A stretch of 41,953 bases of DNA from Gammaproteobacteria bacterium (GTDB taxonomy: Bacteria > Pseudomonadota > Gammaproteobacteria > Pseudomonadales > Pseudomonadaceae), in assembly GCA_012728415.1 (NCBI GenBank), contig JAAYFD010000015.1:1-41953 (forward strand). The letters run 5' to 3'. Positions within the stretch are counted from its first letter, which is position 1. The number at the start of each line of letters is the position of its first letter. The translations under genes were made by a program, and so were the position numbers. The notes beneath the pieces were generated by a model. The model searched no databases. It was given only the letters and a program-made list of their open reading frames with translations, and was not told the origin of the DNA. This document shows, piece by piece, positions 1 to 7,707 of the stretch.

Positions 1-166
1 CCCATTCCCAGTTTAAAGGGGATTAAGTCGCCGCTTCCTCTACGTTAACGCTTACGCGTGGAGTTCGAACCCATTCCCCGTTTAAAGGGGATTAAGTCTT
101 GTCGGTGCATAACGTATTGTGCCAACCGTTTCGTTCGAACCCATTCCCCGTTTAAAGGGGATTAAG
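1..166 (+). CRISPR. End of a CRISPR array (3 repeats, 2 spacers)
   Basis: Two identical 34-nt repeats lie at 63-96 and 133-166. They begin GTTCGAACCCATTCCCC and end GTTTAAAGGGGATTAAG. A third copy, cut by the window edge, occupies 1-27 and has one mismatch (CCCAG for CCCCG). The two spacers, 28-62 and 97-132, are 35 and 36 nt and unrelated. The bases TC follow the first two repeats but CT follows the third, so the true repeat may be 36 nt with a degenerate last copy. That would put the trailer on the right and the leader outside the window on the left. The CCCC/GGGG stem and the GGGGATTAAG end resemble repeats processed by Cas6 in type III and some type I systems. Type III is inferred mainly from the nearby Can2 gene. 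No cas gene is visible. Confidence 0.93.
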
Positions 167-694
167 CTCCGAGGCCACGGGCGTGAAGGCCGAAGCGTCT
201 GGTTTAAACCCTACTTGCTGGACACACGACCTGCACCAGACGCAGCCATACAGAGCTTTTTACCGTGCACATAGCAAAACACACCTGCTGGCATGGACCG
301 CGCCTGTTTGGCAGTTGCTGAGAATACTTATGACAATGTTGAAAGCGGCATCCACTAGGAGTCGCCATGTTCGCTGATCGAGGGTGCTGATAGCTGAAGC
401 ATTTCAATCCTGGATTGGTCAGGTAAAAGCGGTAATCACTTTTAACAACACTATGACCGCAAGCTGTTCACACACAGCTCTCGTTAACCTGCTTGCTCAT
501 GCTTTGCAGACTGGCTGGATGGATGGAAATTTCTGAGATCACAGAAGTGATTTGACATGCAAGAATATCGAGGAGGCACGTTTGCTAGCCTGGCGCATCA
601 TTTTTTACAAAAAGCTATCGAGCCAGCAACTGGTAAACTCGTGTAAACAAACGATTTTTATTGACTGTAGTTTTCCAGGCTGGCTATCAATAAT
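167..694. other. Gene-free stretch between the array and the GTPase operon
   Basis: No convincing gene was found here. The open frames at 183-377 (+) and 204-407 (-) lack a ribosome site and resemble nothing I know. A 29-codon ORF at 556-645 (+) is too short to judge. The stretch lies downstream of both the presumed array trailer and the minus-strand operon, so it probably holds the ends of both transcripts. I see no clear U-tailed terminator. Confidence 0.5.
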
Positions 695-2284
695 TTAGAA
701 ACTGTCACAGCGGGGCTGTAACGCTCTTAGCGCTGCGATATCCGCTTCAACACCGGCTGTTTCTTTGCTTCCTTTTTCCAGCTTTTCATTTAACCCCTTA
801 AGAAGCGGGGCAAATATTTCATCGAGACCATCGTCCAGGGTTCCCCCCAGCTGATCGAAGATATTTTCAACTAGCCCATTAACCTTCTGGGTGATTTTTT
901 CATGATGTTGTTGTTGTTGACGAATTTGGCGCTGCTCGATTTCGTTGGCTTTATAATAGTCATAAACTGCCATCACCACATCAATGGTCGGCCCAATCAG
1001 TGGTGCAGTTTTGGTTGCCCACCTGCCCATGGTTTTGGGTCCCACACCCTTGAACAAAGTCGGCAATAGCTTTTTACCCTGCTTGAGCGTTTCAACAATG
1101 CCTTCTTTAAGCAATTCTTCGGTAATATCTAATTTCAAGCCTCTTTCAGCCATAGCTTTAAGCAGATCAGAAAATCCTGAAGTGTTCTTTCGTTGATCCT
1201 GCGAATCCTCTACATCATCAAGAGACTCTTGGCGCAGAAACTCCCGGGCTACTTTCTCAGCTTCAATGTCAAGCAAACGGCTCTCGTGCTGCAGACTCTG
1301 CTCAAACTGGTCCCATATCTGTTCCTCCCATTCACTCAGCACCGCTTGTGCTTCTTCAGATTCTCCATTATGTAAAAGCTGGTTGAGCTCAGATTTAACA
1401 CCAGCTTTACTGTTAGCGGCAAATGACAAAGCCCGCTCTTTTATTTTTACCTTAGCGGTATGTATGGAGGTAATAAACTGTTGCAGTTGCATCAACTCAG
1501 TACTTTGCTGGCCCCGTTCGGCTTGTTCAATCGCTTTTTGCAATAAAGTGTGAAGTTGCACAGCCAGGGTTTTAGCAATTTGTGCACTATCAGTTTTAGC
1601 AAACAGGCGTGCCACTGCCTGCTCCAGTCCTGGTAGCTGACTGTACTCAACCAGTACATCCTTCTGCTCCAGTTTTCCTTTGAGTGCCATTTTTGCATTG
1701 ACCAAAAAATCCTCCACACTTTCAAGCATGGTCAGGATATCCGGGCTATTGGCAAAATATTGTTTTAGGTTGTGGCGAAACCGTTCCACCAAGGCGATGT
1801 ATTCCTCAGCATCTGGCTTGTAACCGCTTTTATTGTTTATCACCACCAGCACTGGTTTTTTGGCTTGTAATACTTTACCTAATTCCAGATAGGTGTGTTG
1901 TTCTTCCAGAACACCATCGCTGCTAAGCACAAACACAACCGCATCTGATTTGGCCAGCTGCTCACGAGTAATGTTTTCATGCTCGATGGGTGCATCAATG
2001 CCTGGCGTATCCAGAATACTCACATCACCGTATTGATAGGCATCCACGCGGTCTGTTTTGGGTATATCACCCATCTCAGCTACTTCTGCTCCAACCAAGG
2101 CATTAATCAGGGTGCTTTTGCCTGCGTTATATACGCCATACACCATGACAACCGGCTGCTGATCTGCTGTGCGCTGTTTTATTTCCTGCCCGAGAGCAGC
2201 AACTTCCTCTGCAGGCAAGTACTGACTCAGTTTTGGGCTTGCGGCTTCAAACACATTACGTAGACGGTTGAATTGTTCAAACAT
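695..2284 (-). CDS. Dynamin-like GTPase, third GTPase of the operon (LeoA-like position)
   Basis: A 529-aa P-loop GTPase of the dynamin-like/TRAFAC kind. Seen: P-loop GVYNAGKST at residues 50-58, a G2 threonine in IPKTDRV (about 77), G3 DTPG at 92-95, and an NKxD-like NNKSG near 150-154. A long helical C-terminal half follows, rich in Glu, Gln and Lys, with a mildly hydrophobic segment near residues 425-455 (KTAPLIGPTIDVVMAVYDYY) that could touch a membrane. The start at 2284 is preferred over an upstream one at 2329 because AAGGAG lies about 8 nt before it. The ATG overlaps the previous gene's stop by 8 nt (ATGTTTGA), which suggests translational coupling. Expected activity is GTP hydrolysis with oligomerisation on membranes. 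By position and size it resembles LeoA of the E. coli LeoABC dynamin operon, but orthology is inferred, not shown. Confidence 0.85.
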   Translation of the reverse strand: MFEQFNRLRNVFEAASPKLSQYLPAEEVAALGQEIKQRTADQQPVVMVYGVYNAGKSTLINALVGAEVAEMGDIPKTDRVDAYQYGDVSILDTPGIDAPIEHENITREQLAKSDAVVFVLSSDGVLEEQHTYLELGKVLQAKKPVLVVINNKSGYKPDAEEYIALVERFRHNLKQYFANSPDILTMLESVEDFLVNAKMALKGKLEQKDVLVEYSQLPGLEQAVARLFAKTDSAQIAKTLAVQLHTLLQKAIEQAERGQQSTELMQLQQFITSIHTAKVKIKERALSFAANSKAGVKSELNQLLHNGESEEAQAVLSEWEEQIWDQFEQSLQHESRLLDIEAEKVAREFLRQESLDDVEDSQDQRKNTSGFSDLLKAMAERGLKLDITEELLKEGIVETLKQGKKLLPTLFKGVGPKTMGRWATKTAPLIGPTIDVVMAVYDYYKANEIEQRQIRQQQQHHEKITQKVNGLVENIFDQLGGTLDDGLDEIFAPLLKGLNEKLEKGSKETAGVEADIAALRALQPRCDSF

Positions 2285-4055
2285 GATGTTGCTCCTTAAG
2301 ATAACTCTGAAATTCTGTGGCAAGCACATGCACCTGCTGCAAAGCTTTTTGCATTGGTTTTAGCAGGTCCTGCTCTGTTTTACGGTTTGCCTGGCTAACA
2401 ATTTGATGAATTTTTTCCTGCCCACTTGCCAGTAATTCGCTTTTGATTTCTTCTCGATTATCACCAATACAGATCGTGCGTTGCTGCTGACTGTTAAAGG
2501 CACTACCAGTTGCGCCCCCAAGCATGCCGCCAATTGTTGCACCAAACCCAATGCCTACACCTCCACTTATAATTCCGCCAATAATTGCCCCGGCCAAAGC
2601 TCCAGCTCCTGAACCCACGGCGGCAGACTTGCGTGAAACATCGACTGTTATTTCTTGGGTTTTGTCTGCAAACTGCAAATCCATACACAGCCCCATTTTG
2701 CTGGCAGCCCCTGCAAATGCATCGATCGCTTCTTGGTACAGCTGTTGCACAGGTTGCTGGTAATGCTTTTCTACAGCTTGCGTAAGACACGCTTGCAGCT
2801 GTTGCTCCAGCTCGTCCATTGCGTTACTTTCAGCACAGCGCTCGACCAGCTGCTCCAGTGCAGTGGAGAAGTCAAGCATGATTCGACTTTCAGCTTGCTC
2901 GCCAATTTGGCCCAGCTGTCGCTCTAAGCTCGAAATTTCCTCCTGAGCCTGCTTTAGTGGCACCAGTAGACGGCTCAGTGATAACTCGCCATCTGTTGCC
3001 AGCAGCTGAGCGTAAAAATTGTGCAGGTTCTTGAGTGGTGCCTGCTTTTTCATCTCGACGCCTTCGCTCTTGAGCATTGCTTGTAACTTGTCGAACAAGG
3101 CTTGCATGCCCGAATCCTGCATGGCGGCTTCACTATTGCCATGCTCCTCTGCATAACCAACAGACACACACATAACCGAGGTATCAGCGTGGTGGATATC
3201 CAGCCGGGTACAGATTTCATTAAGCTCTTGCTGCACGTAGTTTGCCTGGTCCTGACGGCTTTGCTCGGGTTTCATCACAGTAGTCTCCACCACTTCGCCG
3301 GACTCATTAACATCAGGCTCCACTTCGTCGCAGCGGGTAATCAACACTAAAATGCGCTTCCCGGCCTTGAGCAGCTCTTCGAGTTCATCCAGGTCTGTTT
3401 TGCGGCCTGGCTGGGCGCTATTCATCGGATAAATAATGAGATCAGCACTTTCAACGTATTTTTGTGCCAAATCACCATTTTCACTGTTGACCGAGTGCAA
3501 GCCGGGCGAGTCGACCCAGGTCATACCTGGAACACTGAACCCCTGAATACAGCTGGTGGTCTCTGCCGCTCCGACCTGAAACCCCTGACTATGGTCGATG
3601 CTTTCTGCAAACTTTTCATTTTTGTCGGCAACAAAATATTCGGGTGTGTGCAAACGCTTGCCCAGCTCTTTTAACCAATCAAGACCTGGCGTACCACGAC
3701 CGGTAGCAACAAAGTTACCCAGTGAGCTTTTGCCGGCTTTGACTTTGCCATACACAAACACCAGCAAAGAGTCACCAAAGCGATGACGCAAGCTTAGGCC
3801 CGCATCATAGCTGCCAACACGACGCTCCCAGGCCGTCAGAACCTGATCAACCTGATTAAAGTAGCCAGCAACCAGTGCGGAGACCGTCTTGGACTGTTTC
3901 ACTTTGCCAGCCTTTCTGACGGACTCGGTAAGCTTACTGATACCCTGCCGCAGTTGTTGGTCTTTATCACGCACCTGGCTTTCAATGCTCTTAAGCTCTT
4001 GCGCCAGAGCACTGGTGTGACGATAAAACTCCTGGTGTGCTGTCAAACTGGTCAT
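2277..4055 (-). CDS. Large dynamin-like GTPase with glycine-zipper membrane segment
   Basis: A 592-aa GTPase. Seen: P-loop GKVKAGKSS at 103-111, switch I threonines in AAETTS (164-168), G3 DSPG at 182-185 and a G4-like TRCDE at 240-244. About 100 helical residues come before the G domain. Predicted helices between 360 and 450 are followed by a Gly/Ala/Ile-rich stretch at 481-518 (GAGALAGAIIGG... GFGATIGGMLGG). That glycine zipper is typical of a membrane-inserting hairpin. The start at 4055 is chosen because GAGGAA lies 6 nt upstream; the open frame extends back to 4070 without a ribosome site. It lies 36 nt after the small membrane protein gene and is coupled to the next GTPase gene by overlap. 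The probable role is membrane binding or remodelling driven by GTP. Partner choice with the 277-aa GTPase is inferred from gene order. Confidence 0.85.
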   Translation of the reverse strand: MTSLTAHQEFYRHTSALAQELKSIESQVRDKDQQLRQGISKLTESVRKAGKVKQSKTVSALVAGYFNQVDQVLTAWERRVGSYDAGLSLRHRFGDSLLVFVYGKVKAGKSSLGNFVATGRGTPGLDWLKELGKRLHTPEYFVADKNEKFAESIDHSQGFQVGAAETTSCIQGFSVPGMTWVDSPGLHSVNSENGDLAQKYVESADLIIYPMNSAQPGRKTDLDELEELLKAGKRILVLITRCDEVEPDVNESGEVVETTVMKPEQSRQDQANYVQQELNEICTRLDIHHADTSVMCVSVGYAEEHGNSEAAMQDSGMQALFDKLQAMLKSEGVEMKKQAPLKNLHNFYAQLLATDGELSLSRLLVPLKQAQEEISSLERQLGQIGEQAESRIMLDFSTALEQLVERCAESNAMDELEQQLQACLTQAVEKHYQQPVQQLYQEAIDAFAGAASKMGLCMDLQFADKTQEITVDVSRKSAAVGSGAGALAGAIIGGIISGGVGIGFGATIGGMLGGATGSAFNSQQQRTICIGDNREEIKSELLASGQEKIHQIVSQANRKTEQDLLKPMQKALQQVHVLATEFQSYLKEQHHV

Positions 4056-4091
4056 GCTGTTTCCTCGCAAAGTTTGGTGGCCAAGTCAGTT

Positions 4092-4550
4092 TCAAAGTTT
4101 TTTTACAAGCTGCTCAAGCTCGTCAAGTGCTGCAAGCTGATGTCTGTACTCAGCCTGTTGCCCTGGCTGTTCTTTCAACTTGACAGTCTTGCCCAGCAGC
4201 TGACCAAGAGCTGCAGAGGCGCTGGCAGTGTCAGTTATTTCAAAGCTGGAGAAATGCTTAAGCTGGATATCGCTAATGGAAAAAGGCACATCCTGTGCAA
4301 TTTCGAATCGATGGCACAACCAGCGCAACTCGCCTTTAATTGCCTGCAGCAGCTGGTTGTGCTGACGTTTACGACGCTGTTCTTCAGCTCGTCGCTGCTC
4401 AGCCGCGCGGGCTTCACGTATCAACTCTTCACTGTTATCAACATAACTGCTGGAGCTGCTGTCTTCGGTGACCACGTCATAAAGTTTTTTTCCTGCATAT
4501 ACAGCAAGGCCGCCTGCTAAATACGCTGCCCATGGCAATAACGGAATCAT
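4092..4550 (-). CDS. Small membrane-anchored coiled-coil protein
   Basis: A 152-aa protein with an N-terminal hydrophobic helix at about 4-20 (LLPWAAYLAGGLAVYAG). Next comes a Ser-rich linker, then a charged helix at 42-70 (EELIREARAAEQRRAEEQRRKR) likely to form a coiled coil, and a soluble tail. GAGGA stands about 8 nt before the ATG. It sits between two GTPase genes (68 nt after one, 36 nt before the other). A membrane adaptor or partner that localises the GTPases is plausible. I do not recognise the family. Confidence 0.75.
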   Translation of the reverse strand: MIPLLPWAAYLAGGLAVYAGKKLYDVVTEDSSSSSYVDNSEELIREARAAEQRRAEEQRRKRQHNQLLQAIKGELRWLCHRFEIAQDVPFSISDIQLKHFSSFEITDTASASAALGQLLGKTVKLKEQPGQQAEYRHQLAALDELEQLVKKL

Positions 4551-4618
4551 ATCTTTGTCCTCTTTTTACGAACGATAGGTGAGTCAGGCTTTCCTGGCGT
4601 GTACCGCTGTCACGGCTT

Positions 4619-5452
4619 TTAACGAAGCTGGGCAACCAGACCCTGCAGTTCGGCAGTTTTCATAACAAACTCCAGGTGCAAAGCTTCTTTCTGCCGACGC
4701 TCTTCTTCAACGGCCGTTTGCAACTCTGCTCTTCGCGCATCAACCTGCCGTAATACCTGCTGTTTAAGCTCCTCCTGTTTTTTCTTGCGCTGTTGCTCCA
4801 GGTCACGCGCAAGCTGCTTGACCTGTTCGTACAGAGTTTCCAACAGCTGGGGTATGCCACTATGATGTATAAGTAGTTGCTTGCTTTCACGCACACCCTT
4901 TTGAAACATGGTGTTCGATACTAGGCTGGGAACGCACCCGGGAATCAGCTGACGTAACTGCAGCTGAATGCTTTCGAGCAGTTCTTGTTGCTGGCTAATC
5001 CTCTCTGCACCCGTCAATACGCAGATAATATGCTGCGGTTTAGCGTGGCTTTTTATCAATCTTTGCATAGTATGCATCTCACTGGCCTGAATCGGCCCGG
5101 AGGCAAGCTTGTGTACAAAAATAAGGATATCCGCCTGGTCCACACCAGCCTTAGCTGCCTGAGTGTCAGCCTCATCGACGTCCAGGCCAGGCGTATCTAT
5201 ATAGCGAATCCCCTGATGATCCAAAATTTTGCTGGTTTTGGTTTCAGGTATATCACGCGTAGCAAAAAATTCATTTTCAACATGACCTGTCAAGGCATTA
5301 AGCAAAGAACTTTTTCCAGCGTTATACACACCGTAAACCACAACCCTGGGTAGTGAGCCACGATTATTGCGAATTGCCACCAATTGGCTGAGCAATGGTT
5401 GCGCCTGCGGGAGATGTTTGGTCAGCTTTTTTATCAACTTTGAGTCAATCAC
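4619..5452 (-). CDS. Small dynamin-like GTPase with C-terminal coiled coil (LeoC-like position)
   Basis: A 277-aa protein, mostly one G domain. Seen: P-loop GVYNAGKSS at 41-49, switch I threonines in IPETKTS (68-74), G3 DTPG at 86-89, and LTGAER (146-151) in the place of NKxD, so guanine recognition is atypical. Residues 205-265 are a charged helix (LARDLEQQRKKKQEELKQQ and onwards). The start is GTG, supported by AGGAG 8 nt upstream. The P-loop environment (VYGVYNAGKS) is nearly the same as in the 529-aa GTPase, so the two probably arose by duplication. It is the first GTPase after the Can2 gene, separated by 150 nt that may hold its own promoter. In LeoABC a small and a large GTPase are proposed to act as one unit; the same may hold here. 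Confidence 0.82.
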   Translation of the reverse strand: MIDSKLIKKLTKHLPQAQPLLSQLVAIRNNRGSLPRVVVYGVYNAGKSSLLNALTGHVENEFFATRDIPETKTSKILDHQGIRYIDTPGLDVDEADTQAAKAGVDQADILIFVHKLASGPIQASEMHTMQRLIKSHAKPQHIICVLTGAERISQQQELLESIQLQLRQLIPGCVPSLVSNTMFQKGVRESKQLLIHHSGIPQLLETLYEQVKQLARDLEQQRKKKQEELKQQVLRQVDARRAELQTAVEEERRQKEALHLEFVMKTAELQGLVAQLR

Positions 5453-5602
5453 TTATAACACTCCTGAGTTATCGTTAAATATCGTATTATAAATAAGATA
5501 AAGCCACTATTTGATCACACAGGCACAGTGCTTACTGCCTTGAGTTATAGAATAGCAATCCTTTTAATTTCTGTCTGATATCGCAAGCTTGCGACAGCCT
5601 TG
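5453..5602 (-). promoter_or_regulatory. Possible internal promoter and palindromes between Can2 and the GTPases
   Basis: This is the widest gap within the run. On the minus strand a perfect TATAAT lies at 5491-5486, but I see no good -35 box 17 nt before it. A 14-nt perfect palindrome TCGCAAGCTTGCGA lies at 5581-5594, and GAATAGCAA (about 5549) with TTGCTATTC (about 5600) forms an outer inverted repeat around it. The structure could attenuate readthrough from the Can2 gene or bind a regulator. The promoter call is weak. Confidence 0.35.
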
Positions 5603-6889
5603 CTATTCAGACTTCAGTACTGCCTGCAGCAAACTATCCTTATCAAAGGCCAGAAATATACCCTCTGCCCTGCAACGGAGCTTTAGCTCTTCCAGCTTAT
5701 CTTCATGCTTTTGCTTAAGTTGCGGCCCTATAAACAGTACCTTGGTTGTACGGCCAAAACGTTCGGTTATGCTCGCAAGCTGGCGAATTGAATCGGTTAT
5801 TTTTTGGCCAGGTGGCAAGTCCGTCTTGGCCTCAATAATGCTGGTTCGACCCTTGAAATGAACCAGGATATCTGACTCCCGCTCACCAAGACTGCTGTTG
5901 TTTTCATTTTCAGGCCGTACACGAACGTTCATACAAATATGTTTTGCAGGAATACTTGTGCACAGCCAGGCATGGGCCAGCTGCTCTAGCCAGTCCCCAC
6001 TGAGCCAGCGTCTCAAGGGGTCACGCCGATCTTTGTTACCTGGCAATATCAGTTGGTCGTTACTAGCTTTAAAGCTGGAGGGGCTTAGCTCAGACCACAG
6101 CTCCAGCCATTGCATCTGTTCGGTTGAAAACTGTTCTTGGCCAACAAACTCAGAAGCACTCATGCTCAGCTGTTTCTGATTAAACTGGTCCTGGCTCGCT
6201 CCATACATCCATATTTTTTCCAAACCTTTGTTTTCATCGCCAAACAAACCTAACAAAGTAGGCTCATGTGACTGCAAAGCATCCCACAGCTTTTGTGCTT
6301 GATAGACACTTTTAGGGTGCATGAAAATCATATTTTCACTGGTTTGATGCACATGTTCTGAATACAGTCTCGCGACATCAACCGGGCTTGCAACCTCCAG
6401 GTCAGTGCTGTTGATACCTGCAAGATTCCCATTACGAAATCCGATCAGCTGCAAGGCATTGGCACCCTCTGCCTTATATTCAAGCCAGCTCCAGCCAAGG
6501 TTGGCCGTCAGCAACGCCATAGCCATCATCTTGGTTCCACCAGTGATATTGCAAACTCGATAGCTTGCCGGCAACTGCTCAAGCTGCGGTAAAAGAACCT
6601 CTCTCAACCAGCTTTGAAAATCCGCAAGATCGGTGCCATCAAACTCGCGACCCGTCTGATCCGGGCGAATCACCTGCACCCCGGGGATAGCATCAGCTAC
6701 AACTCTGGCAAAACGATCTGCCGCAGCCTGTGCTTTATGGAAGCGGCTGACAATCATAACCAAGTATTTTGGCTTACGCTTGAGACAACTCTCAAACTCC
6801 GGCAAGTTATATTCAGATATCGAGCAAACATAAGTCATATCACTTAAAGAGAGCTGTTGCCAGATCGAGTTTTCAGCATCCAGAACCAT
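5603..6889 (-). CDS. can2: CARF-domain nuclease, Can2/Card1 family (DUF1887), type III CRISPR ancillary effector
   Basis: A 428-aa protein with two recognisable parts. Residues 1-165 form a CARF-type Rossmann sensor: a first strand leading to VCSISEYN, a second unit YLVMIVSRFHKA (42-53), and the hallmark NITGGTKMMAMAL at 114-126 that binds cyclic oligoadenylate. Residues 290-428 form a PD-(D/E)XK nuclease: GDWLEQ with E302, ESDIL with D340, and EAK at 353-355. The catalytic set E/D/E-K is complete. In this family, cA4 made by Cas10 switches on metal-dependent cleavage of single-stranded RNA and nicking or cutting of DNA, usually causing dormancy. The start at 6889 has AAAGGA 6 nt upstream. 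A CRISPR array lies 5.4 kb away, but no Cas10 is in the window, so the signal source must lie outside it. Family assignment is confident; the ligand is inferred. Confidence 0.9.
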   Translation of the reverse strand: MVLDAENSIWQQLSLSDMTYVCSISEYNLPEFESCLKRKPKYLVMIVSRFHKAQAAADRFARVVADAIPGVQVIRPDQTGREFDGTDLADFQSWLREVLLPQLEQLPASYRVCNITGGTKMMAMALLTANLGWSWLEYKAEGANALQLIGFRNGNLAGINSTDLEVASPVDVARLYSEHVHQTSENMIFMHPKSVYQAQKLWDALQSHEPTLLGLFGDENKGLEKIWMYGASQDQFNQKQLSMSASEFVGQEQFSTEQMQWLELWSELSPSSFKASNDQLILPGNKDRRDPLRRWLSGDWLEQLAHAWLCTSIPAKHICMNVRVRPENENNSSLGERESDILVHFKGRTSIIEAKTDLPPGQKITDSIRQLASITERFGRTTKVLFIGPQLKQKHEDKLEELKLRCRAEGIFLAFDKDSLLQAVLKSE

Positions 6890-6954
6890 AGTTTTCCTTT
6901 AGTCTTCCATTGAAAATAATGGGCGCAACCGCAAGCAGGCGGCAGGGGTTGAGA

Positions 6955-7128
6955 TTAATATGCGTCAGGCCCCGCTCGGCTGCCTCCCTTATCACCATCA
7001 TCACCTTTACTGTGTTTTTTATCCAAGTCATCGACCCGCTGCTTGTAGTATGCATACTTTCGATAGTGCTCGTGAGCCAATTTGCACACAGCGTACAAGC
7101 CAATTACTGCAAAAATATTTCTTAGCAT
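6955..7128 (-). CDS. 57-aa small membrane protein before Can2
   Basis: This ORF starts with ATG at 7128, has AAGGA 7 nt upstream and ends with TAA at 6955. The first 16 residues (MLRNIFAVIGLYAVCK) form a short hydrophobic anchor. A Tyr/His/Lys-rich segment (HEHYRKYAYYKQR) and an acidic, glycine-rich tail (KGDDGDKGG) follow. It lies in line with the run, 71 nt after the 86-aa gene and 65 nt before Can2. I recognise no family. The ribosome site, placement and amphipathic design favour a real gene, perhaps a single-pass membrane peptide. Confidence 0.55.
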   Translation of the reverse strand: MLRNIFAVIGLYAVCKLAHEHYRKYAYYKQRVDDLDKKHSKGDDGDKGGSRAGPDAY

Positions 7129-7199
7129 GGTGTTATCCTTTCTGACTCAGTTTGTTTTTCTACCATTGCTACAATGTGGTACTGACAGGCCATCCCGAT

Positions 7200-7460
7200 T
7201 TAGTCAAAAAGCCTAGAAAATCCGGCAACCGCTACTGAAACAACCGCTACCGGAACAATAACCGGCACTGCGGCAGCCACAACTGCAGCTGTACTTGTCG
7301 CTGAAGTGGCCAGTGCTTCGGTTGTGCCCGTGACTAAACCTTTTGGCATGCCTGCTCCATCTGTCGAATTGCGGTGCGGTGGCATTTGATCTGTGTTGAT
7401 AACTGTGCTTGACAGCACTTCATCACCAAGAATTTCTGTCAGAAGTTTTTCCATGCCCAT
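7200..7460 (-). CDS. 86-aa protein with C-terminal membrane segment, first gene of the run
   Basis: GAGGAA lies 6 nt before the ATG at 7460. The N-terminal half is polar (MEKLLTEILGDEVLSSTV) and the middle is Gly/Thr-rich. Residues 57-82 are a continuous run of Val, Ala, Pro and Ile (VVAAAVPVIVPVAVVSVAVAGF), giving one tail-anchored membrane helix. It opens the run containing the Can2 and GTPase genes and so may be part of the same system. I do not recognise it. The prolines in the helix would be unusual for a stable single span, so an oligomeric pore or channel-like role is conceivable but only a guess. Confidence 0.6.
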   Translation of the reverse strand: MGMEKLLTEILGDEVLSSTVINTDQMPPHRNSTDGAGMPKGLVTGTTEALATSATSTAAVVAAAVPVIVPVAVVSVAVAGFSRLFD

Positions 7461-7707
7461 GCCCGGTTCCTCTTGTTTGTATGTTGTTTCCTATAGTACT
7501 GGTTCGGTGCTTAAAGTTGATTTCCACAAGCTTGTGATTGCCCCAATTGTGGCACCAGGAGGCCTTTGGGGAGGGTGTCCCCCCAGTCTGGTTTGTTTTT
7601 GCAGCCTAACCCCGACTGGCGTCAAACAGTGTCGCCAATTTGCGCGACACCAAATAACGTCACTGTAGTCCACAATGAATTTGCCATCAGCCCTTCCGCA
7701 TTAATGG
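7461..7707. other. Upstream region of the Can2/GTPase run
   Basis: No gene was found here. On the minus strand TACTAT (7498-7493) could be a -10 box for the 86-aa gene, though no good -35 is visible. The 12-nt palindrome CACAAGCTTGTG at 7525-7536 shares its core CAAGCTTG with the palindrome at 5581-5594. Toward the IS there is GTGTCG...CGACAC near 7629-7650. The left part is the likely promoter. The right part may be IS-adjacent debris. Confidence 0.35.

Noticed and set aside
167..694. Further degenerate CRISPR repeats
   Set aside because: GGTTTAAACCC near 201-211 resembles the repeat centre, but the flanking CCCC/GGGG and GATTAAG are missing.
6873..7103. 76-aa minus-strand open frame before Can2
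   Set aside because: It overlaps the 57-aa ORF in another frame and the Can2 start, and has no ribosome site. The 57-aa frame fits better.
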